This document shows, in pieces, positions 25,365-32,351 of a DNA stretch of 33,080 nt. This stretch comes from Bacteroidaceae bacterium (GTDB lineage: Bacteria > Bacteroidota > Bacteroidia > Bacteroidales > Bacteroidaceae). The stretch covers positions 1 through 33,080 of the forward strand of contig JAGABW010000015.1 in assembly GCA_017614465.1 (NCBI GenBank), written 5' to 3'. Position 1 is the stretch's first letter, and every line of letters begins with the position of its first letter. The translations under genes and the position numbers were made by a program. A model generated the notes under the pieces. It did no database searches. It was not told the DNA's origin and saw only the letters and a list, made by a program, of their open reading frames with translations.

Positions 25365-27470
25365 CTATGCTTTCAAAGCATCCTTATGTGCATAGTATCT
25401 TCTGTCTGCTTCTTTCTGTCTTGCCTCTGAGAAGTTGCTTACACGTTTCAGATATCCGATAATACGAGTCATGTAATCGACATTCTTTGAATGGCAATGT
25501 GGACATTCCTTGAGGTATCTCTTATCTATTGTGCCACAATCATTACATATTGTATTTGGAATATTGAATGTGAAGTAGTTACATCCTTCTTTTGCTGCAA
25601 CACGTATCAGCTGCAGATATTGCTCCTTTGAGAGATGTTCTTCGAGATTAAGATGAAGTGCAGAACCACCTGTAAGATGTTCGATATATGGAGCACCATG
25701 GAGTTTGAACTTATCAATAATATTCAATGAATCATCTTCTACAATATAGAAATAACTGTTGTAGCAGTCACGAGGAACGAAATATCCGTCTTCACGATCC
25801 CATTTTGCATGTTTTACACCTACATTTTCTGCTGGAATCATTTCACAGTTGAAGAGAATATCCTTTGTTCTATAAGCTTTGTTATACTTCTCGATAAGTC
25901 CAAGTATGTCTTGAACGAACTTCTTGTATTTTGGATTATCATTGATTTCCAGTCCCATGAATTCAGCAGCCTCAACCAAACCGTTTACACCGATTGTGAG
26001 ATACTGTCTGTTCATTGTGATGTAACCGGCATCGAACAATGGAAGCATACCATTCTTCTGAAGTTCCTTAAGGTTCTCGTTGTATGCCAACTGAACTTTA
26101 TGACAGAGATCTACGACCTTACCCAATTCTTCCATGTAGTCCTTATTATTATTGACTGCATTTTGGATTGTTCTGTTGAGGTTGATTGTCAACACACTCT
26201 TTGAACCAGTTGAAACACCACCGGCACCAAGTGTATAGCTAAATCCGTTATCCTGAATTTCGTTTCTCAATCGGCAGCATGAAGAAAGAGAATCGGCATT
26301 ATCACTAAGATAAGTGAAGAAAGAGTGACCAGCTGCATACATTTCAGCTGTAAATTCACCATATTCCTTATCTTTTGGTTCACCATTCTCTGAAAGCAAT
26401 GCCATTGTCTCTACTGGGAATGTAAGAACTGTCTTTGTACGTTCTGCATTGAACCATGTCATGAAACGGCGTTGCAACCAGTCCAATCCGTTCCAGTCAG
26501 GACTTGATCCGTCTGGGAAATAGAAGTTGCCGAAGAGACTTTCGAAATAATATCTGTCGTAATAAGCAACATTCCAGAATACAGCCTGATAATTTCTTGC
26601 TCCGGTTGGTTGGTTTATAGAATATACTATTTGTTCGAAACAGTCTGTGATTACTTTATCTATGGTACGTTTCTTCAGAGAGAGATCTACAACCTCGTCT
26701 GCTCTCTTGTAATAATCCAAACCATATTCCTGACCGATGAAATAGTTCAGATACATGAGGAACTCAGGAGTTGCACATGCGCCAGACAACATACTACTTA
26801 CCATGAAAACCATGTTGACGAATCCGCCACAGAATGATTTCAGATTTGTAGGAGCTGTTGAGTTACCTCCAATTGCTGTTGTTCCACCTATAAGCCATGG
26901 ATACATAGTTATAGATGCACAATAGTTTGCAAGACTTGTCTCATCGTTCTTGTAAATAAAGTGATGAGTGAGCAAGTCTATATATTTGTCTGCTGTTTCC
27001 TTATCATACATTTTCTTTATTCTCTCAACCAACATACGGCGATTCAGACGAATAAAGTTTGACTTTGGCAATTCACCGATAAGTGTAGCTATATTCTTGT
27101 TCTCAACATTTGCGTTTGCATCATATTTCGAACCAGTTGCAGCATTTGCAGCATTACAATAATCAGAAAGGAATTTAATTTTATCAAGAGTCTCACGGTC
27201 TTCTGTATGCTGTTGACGATATAACATGAATGACTTTGCCACATGATAGTAGCCTTCACGCATCAACGACACCTCAACCTGATTCTGGATATCTTCAACT
27301 GTTATACCATTATGGATATCTAAATTACTAAGAACTTTACTTATACTACATAAGTCGGCTGTTTCCCCTACTGATTTGAATGCCTTGATAATTGCATTCA
27401 TTATTTTATCGAGTGAGAAATTTTCGCTCGAACCATCCCTCTTAAGGATACTGAATGAATTGTTTTCCAT
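25365..27470 (-). CDS. nrdD: Anaerobic (class III) ribonucleoside-triphosphate reductase
   Basis: NrdD reduces ribonucleoside triphosphates to deoxy forms under anoxic conditions, using an oxygen-sensitive glycyl radical. The 701-residue protein begins with an ATP-cone allosteric domain (about 5-90, ILKRDGSSENFSLDKI). The catalytic barrel follows, and the C-terminus has a zinc site of two CxxC pairs (Cys642/645 and Cys656/659) and the glycyl radical loop RIIGYL with Gly672. It forms an operon with nrdG. Its only good promoter box lies about 430 nt upstream, so the mRNA has an unusually long leader. It marks the organism as an anaerobe or facultative anaerobe. Confidence 0.96.
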   Translation of the reverse strand: MENNSFSILKRDGSSENFSLDKIMNAIIKAFKSVGETADLCSISKVLSNLDIHNGITVEDIQNQVEVSLMREGYYHVAKSFMLYRQQHTEDRETLDKIKFLSDYCNAANAATGSKYDANANVENKNIATLIGELPKSNFIRLNRRMLVERIKKMYDKETADKYIDLLTHHFIYKNDETSLANYCASITMYPWLIGGTTAIGGNSTAPTNLKSFCGGFVNMVFMVSSMLSGACATPEFLMYLNYFIGQEYGLDYYKRADEVVDLSLKKRTIDKVITDCFEQIVYSINQPTGARNYQAVFWNVAYYDRYYFESLFGNFYFPDGSSPDWNGLDWLQRRFMTWFNAERTKTVLTFPVETMALLSENGEPKDKEYGEFTAEMYAAGHSFFTYLSDNADSLSSCCRLRNEIQDNGFSYTLGAGGVSTGSKSVLTINLNRTIQNAVNNNKDYMEELGKVVDLCHKVQLAYNENLKELQKNGMLPLFDAGYITMNRQYLTIGVNGLVEAAEFMGLEINDNPKYKKFVQDILGLIEKYNKAYRTKDILFNCEMIPAENVGVKHAKWDREDGYFVPRDCYNSYFYIVEDDSLNIIDKFKLHGAPYIEHLTGGSALHLNLEEHLSKEQYLQLIRVAAKEGCNYFTFNIPNTICNDCGTIDKRYLKECPHCHSKNVDYMTRIIGYLKRVSNFSEARQKEADRRYYAHKDALKA

Positions 27471-27660
27471 AAATCTTCCTTTCTTGATAAGTTCTAAAAT
27501 TATATACTACCACTACACGTTTTCTTATCTATAGCCGTAAAGATAGCACTGAAAGCGCTATAATACTTACAAAATATTATTACAACAATCAAGGGTCGAT
27601 ATACAAGCTATATCACTCTTATGCGATTTAAACTGCTTTGAATTAAGGTATCAAAGATGT

Positions 27661-27759
27661 TTAGTAAATATTTATTCCGTAGATACTTCTACATGATAAG
27701 AATTCTAACGTTTTGTTAAGGTTTGTTTTCTGACATCTCTCTATTGTTACCTCTCCCAT
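27661..27759 (-). CDS. Possible nrdD leader peptide 2
   Basis: This 32-codon frame (MGEVTIERCQKTNLNKTLEF and on to TAA at 27661-27663) starts 9 nt after the first leader frame. The region upstream of the ATG is purine-rich (GAAAGTGAAG) but has no clear Shine-Dalgarno. It could be chance. Confidence 0.2.
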   Translation of the reverse strand: MGEVTIERCQKTNLNKTLEFLSCRSIYGINIY

Positions 27760-27768
27760 CTTCACTTT

Positions 27769-27852
27769 CTAATGCTGTGATTTATAGATAATAATCAATA
27801 GCGTAAGGATTTTACAGCGATTCTGCTGTTTTGGCTCATCATCAGATTCCAT
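27769..27852 (-). CDS. Possible nrdD leader peptide 1 with strong ribosome-binding site
   Basis: This 27-codon frame begins at ATG 27852 and is preceded by GAGAGGAG with a 4-nt gap, one of the best Shine-Dalgarno sequences in the window, where most genes have none. The peptide has an acidic/polar start (MESDDEPKQQNRC), a hydrophobic middle (ILTLLIIIY) and a short polar end. It lies in the predicted nrdD leader, about 45 nt after the transcription start. It may be a regulatory leader peptide or a small membrane peptide; no family is recognised. Confidence 0.3.
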   Translation of the reverse strand: MESDDEPKQQNRCKILTLLIIIYKSQH

Positions 27853-27898
27853 TTTACTCCTCTCAGCATTCGAGCTAATCGAAAACCTATAACGAAAG

Positions 27899-27928
27899 CA
27901 AAGATAATACATTTTTAGTAAACGCAAA
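27899..27928 (-). promoter_or_regulatory. Promoter of nrdD-nrdG
   Basis: Read on the minus strand, TATCTTTG (27906-27899) matches TAnnTTTG exactly, and a TTTG (27928-27925) lies 18 nt upstream as a -33 element. It points toward nrdD and implies a leader of about 420 nt. Confidence 0.55.
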
Positions 27929-28115
27929 AATTTCCGCATATATTTTTTTTGTTTTTTTAGAGTGATTTTTCATCAAATAATTTATGGTTTCGCACTAACC
28001 TATCTGTAACTCAGCGGAGATACATCTCTTAACTGTAAAAAAAATTTTTTTTGCCTTTTTCTTTTACGATTCATTAAAAGTAACAAATAAAAAACGATGA
28101 ATTAAAAAATATTTG

Positions 28116-28123
28116 TAACTTTG
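28116..28123 (+). promoter_or_regulatory. -7 promoter box (TAACTTTG) of the VanZ-like/AAA pair
   Basis: This is an exact TAnnTTTG match, identical in core to the hisH box, 41 nt before the ATG at 28164. No clear TTTG at -33. An A8T8 tract, expected to bend DNA, lies about 64 nt upstream. Confidence 0.55.
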
Positions 28124-28163
28124 CACTTAATGCAAGCTAAAGGGAGGCATTTTTTATAAGGAA

Positions 28164-28625
28164 ATGGACAAAAACAACAATAATAATATACATACGACAC
28201 GAAAAAAGGCACAACTGGTTTTGGGAATTGCCACTGTGTTAACAGGTGCTGTCATATATATATTATTCCGCCCCACTTCGCTACTTATCTTTCGGGTATT
28301 CAAGGCATTAGGCTTAATGGAAGCTATCAGTAAGATAAGAGCACTCTCCTCTGGGATTCATCTTCCCGACTTTATCATCAATTGTCTTCCTAACGCATTA
28401 TGGGTAATCTCATACATAATTATAATGGATTATCTGTGGAAAGACAAAACGGAAATAACCAAACTGAGATGGGCTGTTGTCGTCCCTGTAATAGGATGCG
28501 TTTCCGAATATCTTCAACTCATACATTATATCCCCGGTACATTCGACATATGGGATTTCTTATGTTATAGTATTCCATTCATTCTTTATTATATATATCT
28601 AAAAACTAAAAATTATGAAAAATAA
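28164..28625 (+). CDS. VanZ-like membrane protein
   Basis: This 153-residue protein has an Asn-rich, basic start (residues 1-15) and about four membrane helices (roughly 18-38, 72-90, 101-118 and 128-146). The conserved VanZ feature is the acidic pair around the third and fourth helices: SEYLQLIHYIPGTFDIWDFLCY, that is a Glu followed by GTFDxxD. VanZ of enterococci gives low-level teicoplanin resistance, but most VanZ-like proteins have unknown roles in the envelope. Its last 11 nt overlap the start of the AAA ATPase gene, suggesting coupled expression and a shared function. Confidence 0.75.
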   Translation: MDKNNNNNIHTTRKKAQLVLGIATVLTGAVIYILFRPTSLLIFRVFKALGLMEAISKIRALSSGIHLPDFIINCLPNALWVISYIIIMDYLWKDKTEITKLRWAVVVPVIGCVSEYLQLIHYIPGTFDIWDFLCYSIPFILYYIYLKTKNYEK

Positions 28626-29628
28626 AGTCGCTATTATCATTGGAGCCATTATCATTGGTATTTTTATAGCATTAGGTATCTTAACTGCTGTTGCTGACAG
28701 CGATAAGGATTCAAGCACTGACGAAAACACAGAAAATGTAGAAAACAGTAACAAAGACAACAAAGACAAGGACGACGAAGGCGACGACGAAGACGAATAC
28801 AACATCACAATGCCATCCGACGAAGACCCATACAAAGAACTGAACGATCTGATCGGTCTTGATTCTGTAAAGTCTGAAGTGAAAACCCTTGCCAACTTCG
28901 TAAGAGTACAGCAACAACGTAAGAAACAAGGTCTGAAGACACCTTCATTATCATACCACCTTGTATTTACAGGAAGTCCTGGTACTGGTAAGACTACTGT
29001 TGCACGTATCATAGCACGAATATACAAGGATCTCGGCATCCTTAAGAAAGGACATACTGTAGAAACCGACCGTTCTGGTCTGGTTGCCGCATATGTAGGA
29101 CAAACAGCCATTAAAACAAACAAGATTATAGACAAGGCAATCGGTGGAGTATTGTTCATCGACGAAGCATACGCATTAGTTCCAGAGGAAAGTTCACAAG
29201 ACTATGGTCAGGAAGCCATCTCTACATTATTAAAACGTATGGAAGACGACCGCGACAGTCTGGTTGTGATTATAGCAGGATATTCAAACGAGATGAAACG
29301 TTTTATCGATTCCAACCCTGGTCTTCAATCACGATTCAACAGATACATTTCATTCCCTGACTATACAGCCGATGAATTATACCAGATATTCTGCATGTAT
29401 TTAAATAAAAACGAGTACAAAATGACCAGAGACGCAGCCGACTATGCACGTGAACGTCTCAACTATGCTGTAACCCACAAAGACAAAAACTTCGGTAATG
29501 CACGATTTGTAAGAAACGTATTCGAGAAAACAATACAAAAACAAGCAAACAGAGTGGCTAAAATAAAGAATGCCACAGCCGCAGACTTAACAACTATCAA
29601 AATAGAAGATCTGAAAGCTGTTTTCTAA
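28615..29628 (+). CDS. Membrane-anchored CbxX/SpoVK-type AAA ATPase
   Basis: This 337-residue protein has an N-terminal membrane helix (4-26), then a very acidic, disordered linker (28-72, rich in Asp, Glu, Asn, Lys), then an AAA domain. Walker A is GSPGTGKTT (120-128), pore-loop AYVGQT (159-164), Walker B VLFIDEAY (179-186), and arginine fingers Arg241/Arg244 in LQSRFNRYI. The AAA part resembles CbxX/CfxQ (Rubisco activase), SpoVK and EccA-like ATPases. No Rubisco, sporulation or type VII secretion genes are near, so the role is open. The anchor would place the ring at the inner face of the membrane, beside the overlapping VanZ-like protein. Confidence 0.85.
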   Translation: MKNKVAIIIGAIIIGIFIALGILTAVADSDKDSSTDENTENVENSNKDNKDKDDEGDDEDEYNITMPSDEDPYKELNDLIGLDSVKSEVKTLANFVRVQQQRKKQGLKTPSLSYHLVFTGSPGTGKTTVARIIARIYKDLGILKKGHTVETDRSGLVAAYVGQTAIKTNKIIDKAIGGVLFIDEAYALVPEESSQDYGQEAISTLLKRMEDDRDSLVVIIAGYSNEMKRFIDSNPGLQSRFNRYISFPDYTADELYQIFCMYLNKNEYKMTRDAADYARERLNYAVTHKDKNFGNARFVRNVFEKTIQKQANRVAKIKNATAADLTTIKIEDLKAVF

Positions 29629-29659
29629 GATATTCAGTAAAGACATTATCATATAATCA

Positions 29660-29697
29660 AAAATGAGGCCGTTATATCTGATCACGACCTCATTTTT
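29660..29697. terminator. Bidirectional terminator between convergent genes
   Basis: AAAATGAGG (29660-29668) pairs with CCTCATTTT (29688-29696), with a further CGT/ACG pairing inside. The plus strand ends in a T run and the A run at the left gives the same for the minus strand. It sits between the AAA ATPase gene and the oppositely oriented DUF262-HNH gene. Confidence 0.8.
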
Positions 29698-29731
29698 GTT
29701 TGTCATTCAAATACAAAACGCTACTGATTCG

Positions 29732-30871
29732 TTATTTTATTCCCTTCCTTCTATTACACTCCCTACATAACATCTGACAATTATCAACAACTGTACGACC
29801 ACCTTCACGCCACGGAGTAATGTGGTCGCCTTCCATGAATTCGAAGTCATACTCTTTACCACAATGAGGACAAATATGGTTCTGCTTCTCCCACACTGCC
29901 AATTTGATATCATCTGGGAAAGCACGAAGATCCAGATAATGTTCATCACCTGTCAACACATATGGAATGATGCCTGACTGCTTCTGTATTTCGCTGTCGC
30001 GCATCAAAATAGAAATCTTTTTCCCCATATCCACTGTGTTAAGAGTCTCACTACCATATTTATCATAAAGCAGTGCCCAATCCAGCCCCTTCATGATTTT
30101 CTTGAACTTCTTCATGTCAAAGTTGGTAATGGCCCAGTTCAATACCGTTTGAAAGTAAGACCACAAATTATTTGCATTGGGGTCGTGCTGATGGGCTGCC
30201 ATATAACCAACTACAGTTTGTCGATGGCCATTTCGTGTTTCGTGGTTGGCTATCCATTCTAAGGCCACCTTTAGAAAGTCCTGACGGATAGGCGTCCCAT
30301 TAACGAGGTCTTTACCTAAACGAGCTGCCCCGCTATTGCTCTTAGAGAAATGCCGCTTGGCATCCGAGACGAAAGGCCCCGCATAAATTGCATTATTAAT
30401 TTCCTGATCATTCAATGGTTTTCCTGCTATATTAATGGTTTTAAACCACTCCAACTTCTCAGAAGCCTCTCCCTCACAAACATAGATAGTAAGCGGATAA
30501 TTGAGTATTCGCTTCTGGACATCCTCTGGCTGATTGAAAAAGTTCTTAAATTCAAACGAAAATTTACCTGCCACATATTCACAAAGCGAGAGAGTACGCT
30601 GCTGTCCGTCCATTACCTCATAGGGACATTCCGCATCCTCACTACGTTTCACCCAATACATAACATTCAGCGGATAGCCTTGCAATACGGTATGTATTAC
30701 TGCCTGTTGTTCCTTTTCATTATAGATAAATTCACGTTGATATGGAGGACGGATATCCAGCAGACCATCATAGCCACGAACACCTTGTTCGTCGTTATTT
30801 ACATAACCTTTGGTAATGTCACCAACTGTTACTTCAATTTGTTTTATAGTCATCATCTTTGCTATATTCAT
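29732..30871 (-). CDS. DUF262 protein with C-terminal HNH nuclease domain
   Basis: This 379-residue protein starts with a DUF262 (GmrS-like, ParB-related) domain: RPPYQREFIY (41-50), the nucleotide-site motif MDGQQRTLSL (87-96), and FKTINIAGKPLNDQE. The middle is helical. Residues 334-379 form an HNH nuclease: CPHC (334-337), GDHITPW with His350, DNCQ with Asn364, and CREC (369-372), with the zinc-binding and catalytic positions all present. Known DUF262 proteins with nuclease domains include GmrSD-type restriction enzymes for modified DNA. Its ATG overlaps the stop of the methyltransferase gene by 4 nt (ATGA). It is most likely the nuclease of a two-gene restriction or defence unit; the target is unknown. 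Confidence 0.85.
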   Translation of the reverse strand: MNIAKMMTIKQIEVTVGDITKGYVNNDEQGVRGYDGLLDIRPPYQREFIYNEKEQQAVIHTVLQGYPLNVMYWVKRSEDAECPYEVMDGQQRTLSLCEYVAGKFSFEFKNFFNQPEDVQKRILNYPLTIYVCEGEASEKLEWFKTINIAGKPLNDQEINNAIYAGPFVSDAKRHFSKSNSGAARLGKDLVNGTPIRQDFLKVALEWIANHETRNGHRQTVVGYMAAHQHDPNANNLWSYFQTVLNWAITNFDMKKFKKIMKGLDWALLYDKYGSETLNTVDMGKKISILMRDSEIQKQSGIIPYVLTGDEHYLDLRAFPDDIKLAVWEKQNHICPHCGKEYDFEFMEGDHITPWREGGRTVVDNCQMLCRECNRRKGIK

Positions 30872-31932
30872 AGTTTCTCTGGTATTTTGCGAATTAATAA
30901 TCTATGATATCTCTTTTGACATAGTATTCCTTTGTACATTTTCTGTCTAGATTTGTACTCTTTAAACTTGGGCTTTTTTAATAAAACACACAATCTAATA
31001 CATGGTTCACAACAATCTAATATTTCAAATTGTTTGGGATTAAAATAATTAAGAAAGGTAATCGGTACCCCCATTACACCATCATAATCACATGGTATTG
31101 AAAATGTATCTGAGACCTCTATTGCATTATAATCCTCATAACATGGATACTCTTCTTCTGAGAAATGACAAACTAAATCCAACAAGTCATATCGCTTTGG
31201 TATTTCCATATTTGTAAACCATGTAACACCAGAGACTCTAATCATTCCCTTACGATGATCGTTTGCCGATGCTGTATCTTCATATGGAGAGAAAAAATGA
31301 GTCGCACCTCCCTTAAAGCCATAACCGAGCCATATTTTGTTATCCTTAATTAACGGGAATACTTCTTTATAAGTAATTGCATTTTGATGCCCAATTATCA
31401 AAAATTTCTTGTCATATTTTACTAACTGAGCCACATATTCTCTGAACAACGAGAATGGAGGATTTGTCACAACGATATCTGCCTGCTTTAATAGTTCCAT
31501 GCACTCAGGATCCCGGAAATCTCCCGTCTTCAATATAGAACAAACGTTTTTATCGTTCTTCAGCAAATATTGAACATCAGCAAGATCAACAGCCCCATCA
31601 CCATTAAGGTCACTTACTTCCGTAATCTCAACCTTATAGGCAATCTTCTTTGGCTCATCCGTAAAATCGCCAAAATCAATCTTTAACTCATCGCCTTGTA
31701 CTGGCGAACCATTATAGCAAGTACAAATCAACTTCTTTAATCCTAATTGATTAAAGCGAAGGGCAAAATATTTAAAGAAATTACTTTCGTAAGGGTCGTC
31801 ACAATTGCATAATACCACCTTACCACGAAAGTGAGGCCAATAATGTTGTAATTCCCTCTCAATGTCAGTCAATTGAGTATAGAATTCATCTTTCTTCGCA
31901 ATTTTAGCTGCATTTAAATTTTTGTTAGCCAT
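30868..31932 (-). CDS. EcoRI-family adenine-specific DNA methyltransferase
   Basis: This 354-residue protein resembles M.EcoRI-type N6-adenine methyltransferases: N-terminal AAKIAKKDEFYTQLTDIE, a SAM-binding region around KVVLCNCDDPYESNFFKYF (38-56), the catalytic motif IV TNPPFSLF (156-163), LIIGHQNAITYKEVFP, and the target-site segment GVTWFTNMEIPKR. I start it at ATG 31932 (MANKNLNAAK); an in-frame TTG 39 nt upstream is less likely. Residues 108-119 form a complete EF-hand/dockerin-type loop. It is coupled to the DUF262-HNH gene by a 4-nt overlap and has a long structured leader. It probably protects host DNA from the partner nuclease, or marks DNA for it. Confidence 0.85.
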   Translation of the reverse strand: MANKNLNAAKIAKKDEFYTQLTDIERELQHYWPHFRGKVVLCNCDDPYESNFFKYFALRFNQLGLKKLICTCYNGSPVQGDELKIDFGDFTDEPKKIAYKVEITEVSDLNGDGAVDLADVQYLLKNDKNVCSILKTGDFRDPECMELLKQADIVVTNPPFSLFREYVAQLVKYDKKFLIIGHQNAITYKEVFPLIKDNKIWLGYGFKGGATHFFSPYEDTASANDHRKGMIRVSGVTWFTNMEIPKRYDLLDLVCHFSEEEYPCYEDYNAIEVSDTFSIPCDYDGVMGVPITFLNYFNPKQFEILDCCEPCIRLCVLLKKPKFKEYKSRQKMYKGILCQKRYHRLLIRKIPEKL

Positions 31933-32010
31933 ATTGGATTGATAGTTAGGTTTATACGCATCAACTATCAATCACGCCGAGACGCAAAAAGAAGCGCGAT
32001 GCATCTCATT

Positions 32011-32191
32011 GCGTTCAGCAAGAGGCGAAGCCTAGGATACTTGGAACCTCTGTATATGAACAAGAATGCACCACGCTATGCGTGTGCATCGCTATATTCA
32101 TATAACAGAGGCCAACATGGGCTCACCTGTCACGTATTATTCCGTGCTTTTTATTCCAATTAAAGTTTCCTAGGCTTACTTGGCTGAACGC
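32011..32191 (-). ncRNA. Nested inverted-repeat element, candidate structured RNA or dispersed repeat
   Basis: Four helices nest inside one another: 32011-32022 with 32179-32191 (12 bp, one bulge), 32028-32037 with 32168-32177 (10 bp perfect), 32047-32060 with 32097-32111 (14 bp, one bulge), and 32066-32076 with 32080-32089 (10 bp, one bulge, 3-nt loop). About 56 nt (32112-32167) remain unpaired on one side. The minus strand would be transcribed from the box at 32244-32251 into the methyltransferase gene. It could be a regulatory leader, a free small RNA, or a MITE-like repeat carried in many copies; sequence alone cannot decide. Strand is inferred from the promoter. Confidence 0.55.
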
Positions 32192-32243
32192 GAAATAATA
32201 GCGAATGCTTTATGTTTATTCGGATTTCTCCCCGAACTATTGG

Positions 32244-32251
32244 CAAAGATA
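32244..32251 (-). promoter_or_regulatory. -7 promoter box (TATCTTTG) of the methyltransferase-nuclease unit
   Basis: On the minus strand TATCTTTG matches TAnnTTTG exactly and is the same octamer as at the nrdD promoter. Transcription would begin near 32237, giving a leader of about 305 nt that includes the nested repeats. No TTTG is seen at -33. Confidence 0.5.
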
Positions 32252-32351
32252 CACAATTATTTGTGAATAATGTGTTTTCTTTAAAAAAAACTAATCAAGA
32301 ATATATTTTATATTACTGATATATATGATTTATTGATTATCACTAATAGAA

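Larger units (their letters stand above)
27471..28163. other. Long divergent intergenic region between nrdD and the VanZ-like gene
   Basis: This 693-nt gap holds no long gene. On the minus strand there is a promoter (27899-27928), a roughly 420-nt leader of nrdD with two short frames, and near nrdD a hairpin (about 27547-27566: ATAGCGCT pairs with AGTGCTAT around TTC). On the plus strand there is an A8T8 tract (28037-28052) and a promoter (28116-28123) for the VanZ-like gene. I found no tRNA, and no match to the TPP riboswitch, 6S, SRP or RNase P patterns that I know. Confidence 0.6.
31933..32351. other. Non-coding region with structured leader of the methyltransferase operon
   Basis: This 419-nt stretch lies between the methyltransferase and glycerate kinase genes, both on the minus strand. 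It contains the nested inverted repeats (32011-32191), a minus-strand promoter box (32244-32251) and, nearest glycerate kinase, an AT-rich segment with an A8 run (32284-32291) that could end the kinase transcript. A 74-codon plus-strand frame here is a by-product of the repeat. I see no convincing gene. Confidence 0.6.

Noticed and set aside
27471-27900. Known riboswitch or housekeeping RNA in the nrdD leader
   Set aside because: A GCTGAGA segment recalls TPP riboswitches, but the remaining conserved blocks are absent, and no 6S, SRP, RNase P or cobalamin pattern was found.
28599-29159. 186-codon minus-strand frame rich in Ser
   Set aside because: It is antisense to the AAA ATPase; the Ser-rich composition is the complement of the acidic linker and ATP-binding region.
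30350-30907. 185-codon plus-strand frame
   Set aside because: It is entirely or nearly entirely antisense to the DUF262-HNH gene, whose motifs are clear.
31939-32163. 74-codon plus-strand frame across the nested repeats
   Set aside because: It runs through the inverted-repeat element and has no promoter or family signature; it is best explained by the repeat.
32011-32191. Retron-like non-coding RNA (outer a1/a2-type helix, inner long hairpin)
   Set aside because: The architecture is suggestive, but no reverse transcriptase gene is present downstream or anywhere in the window, so a retron cannot be supported.
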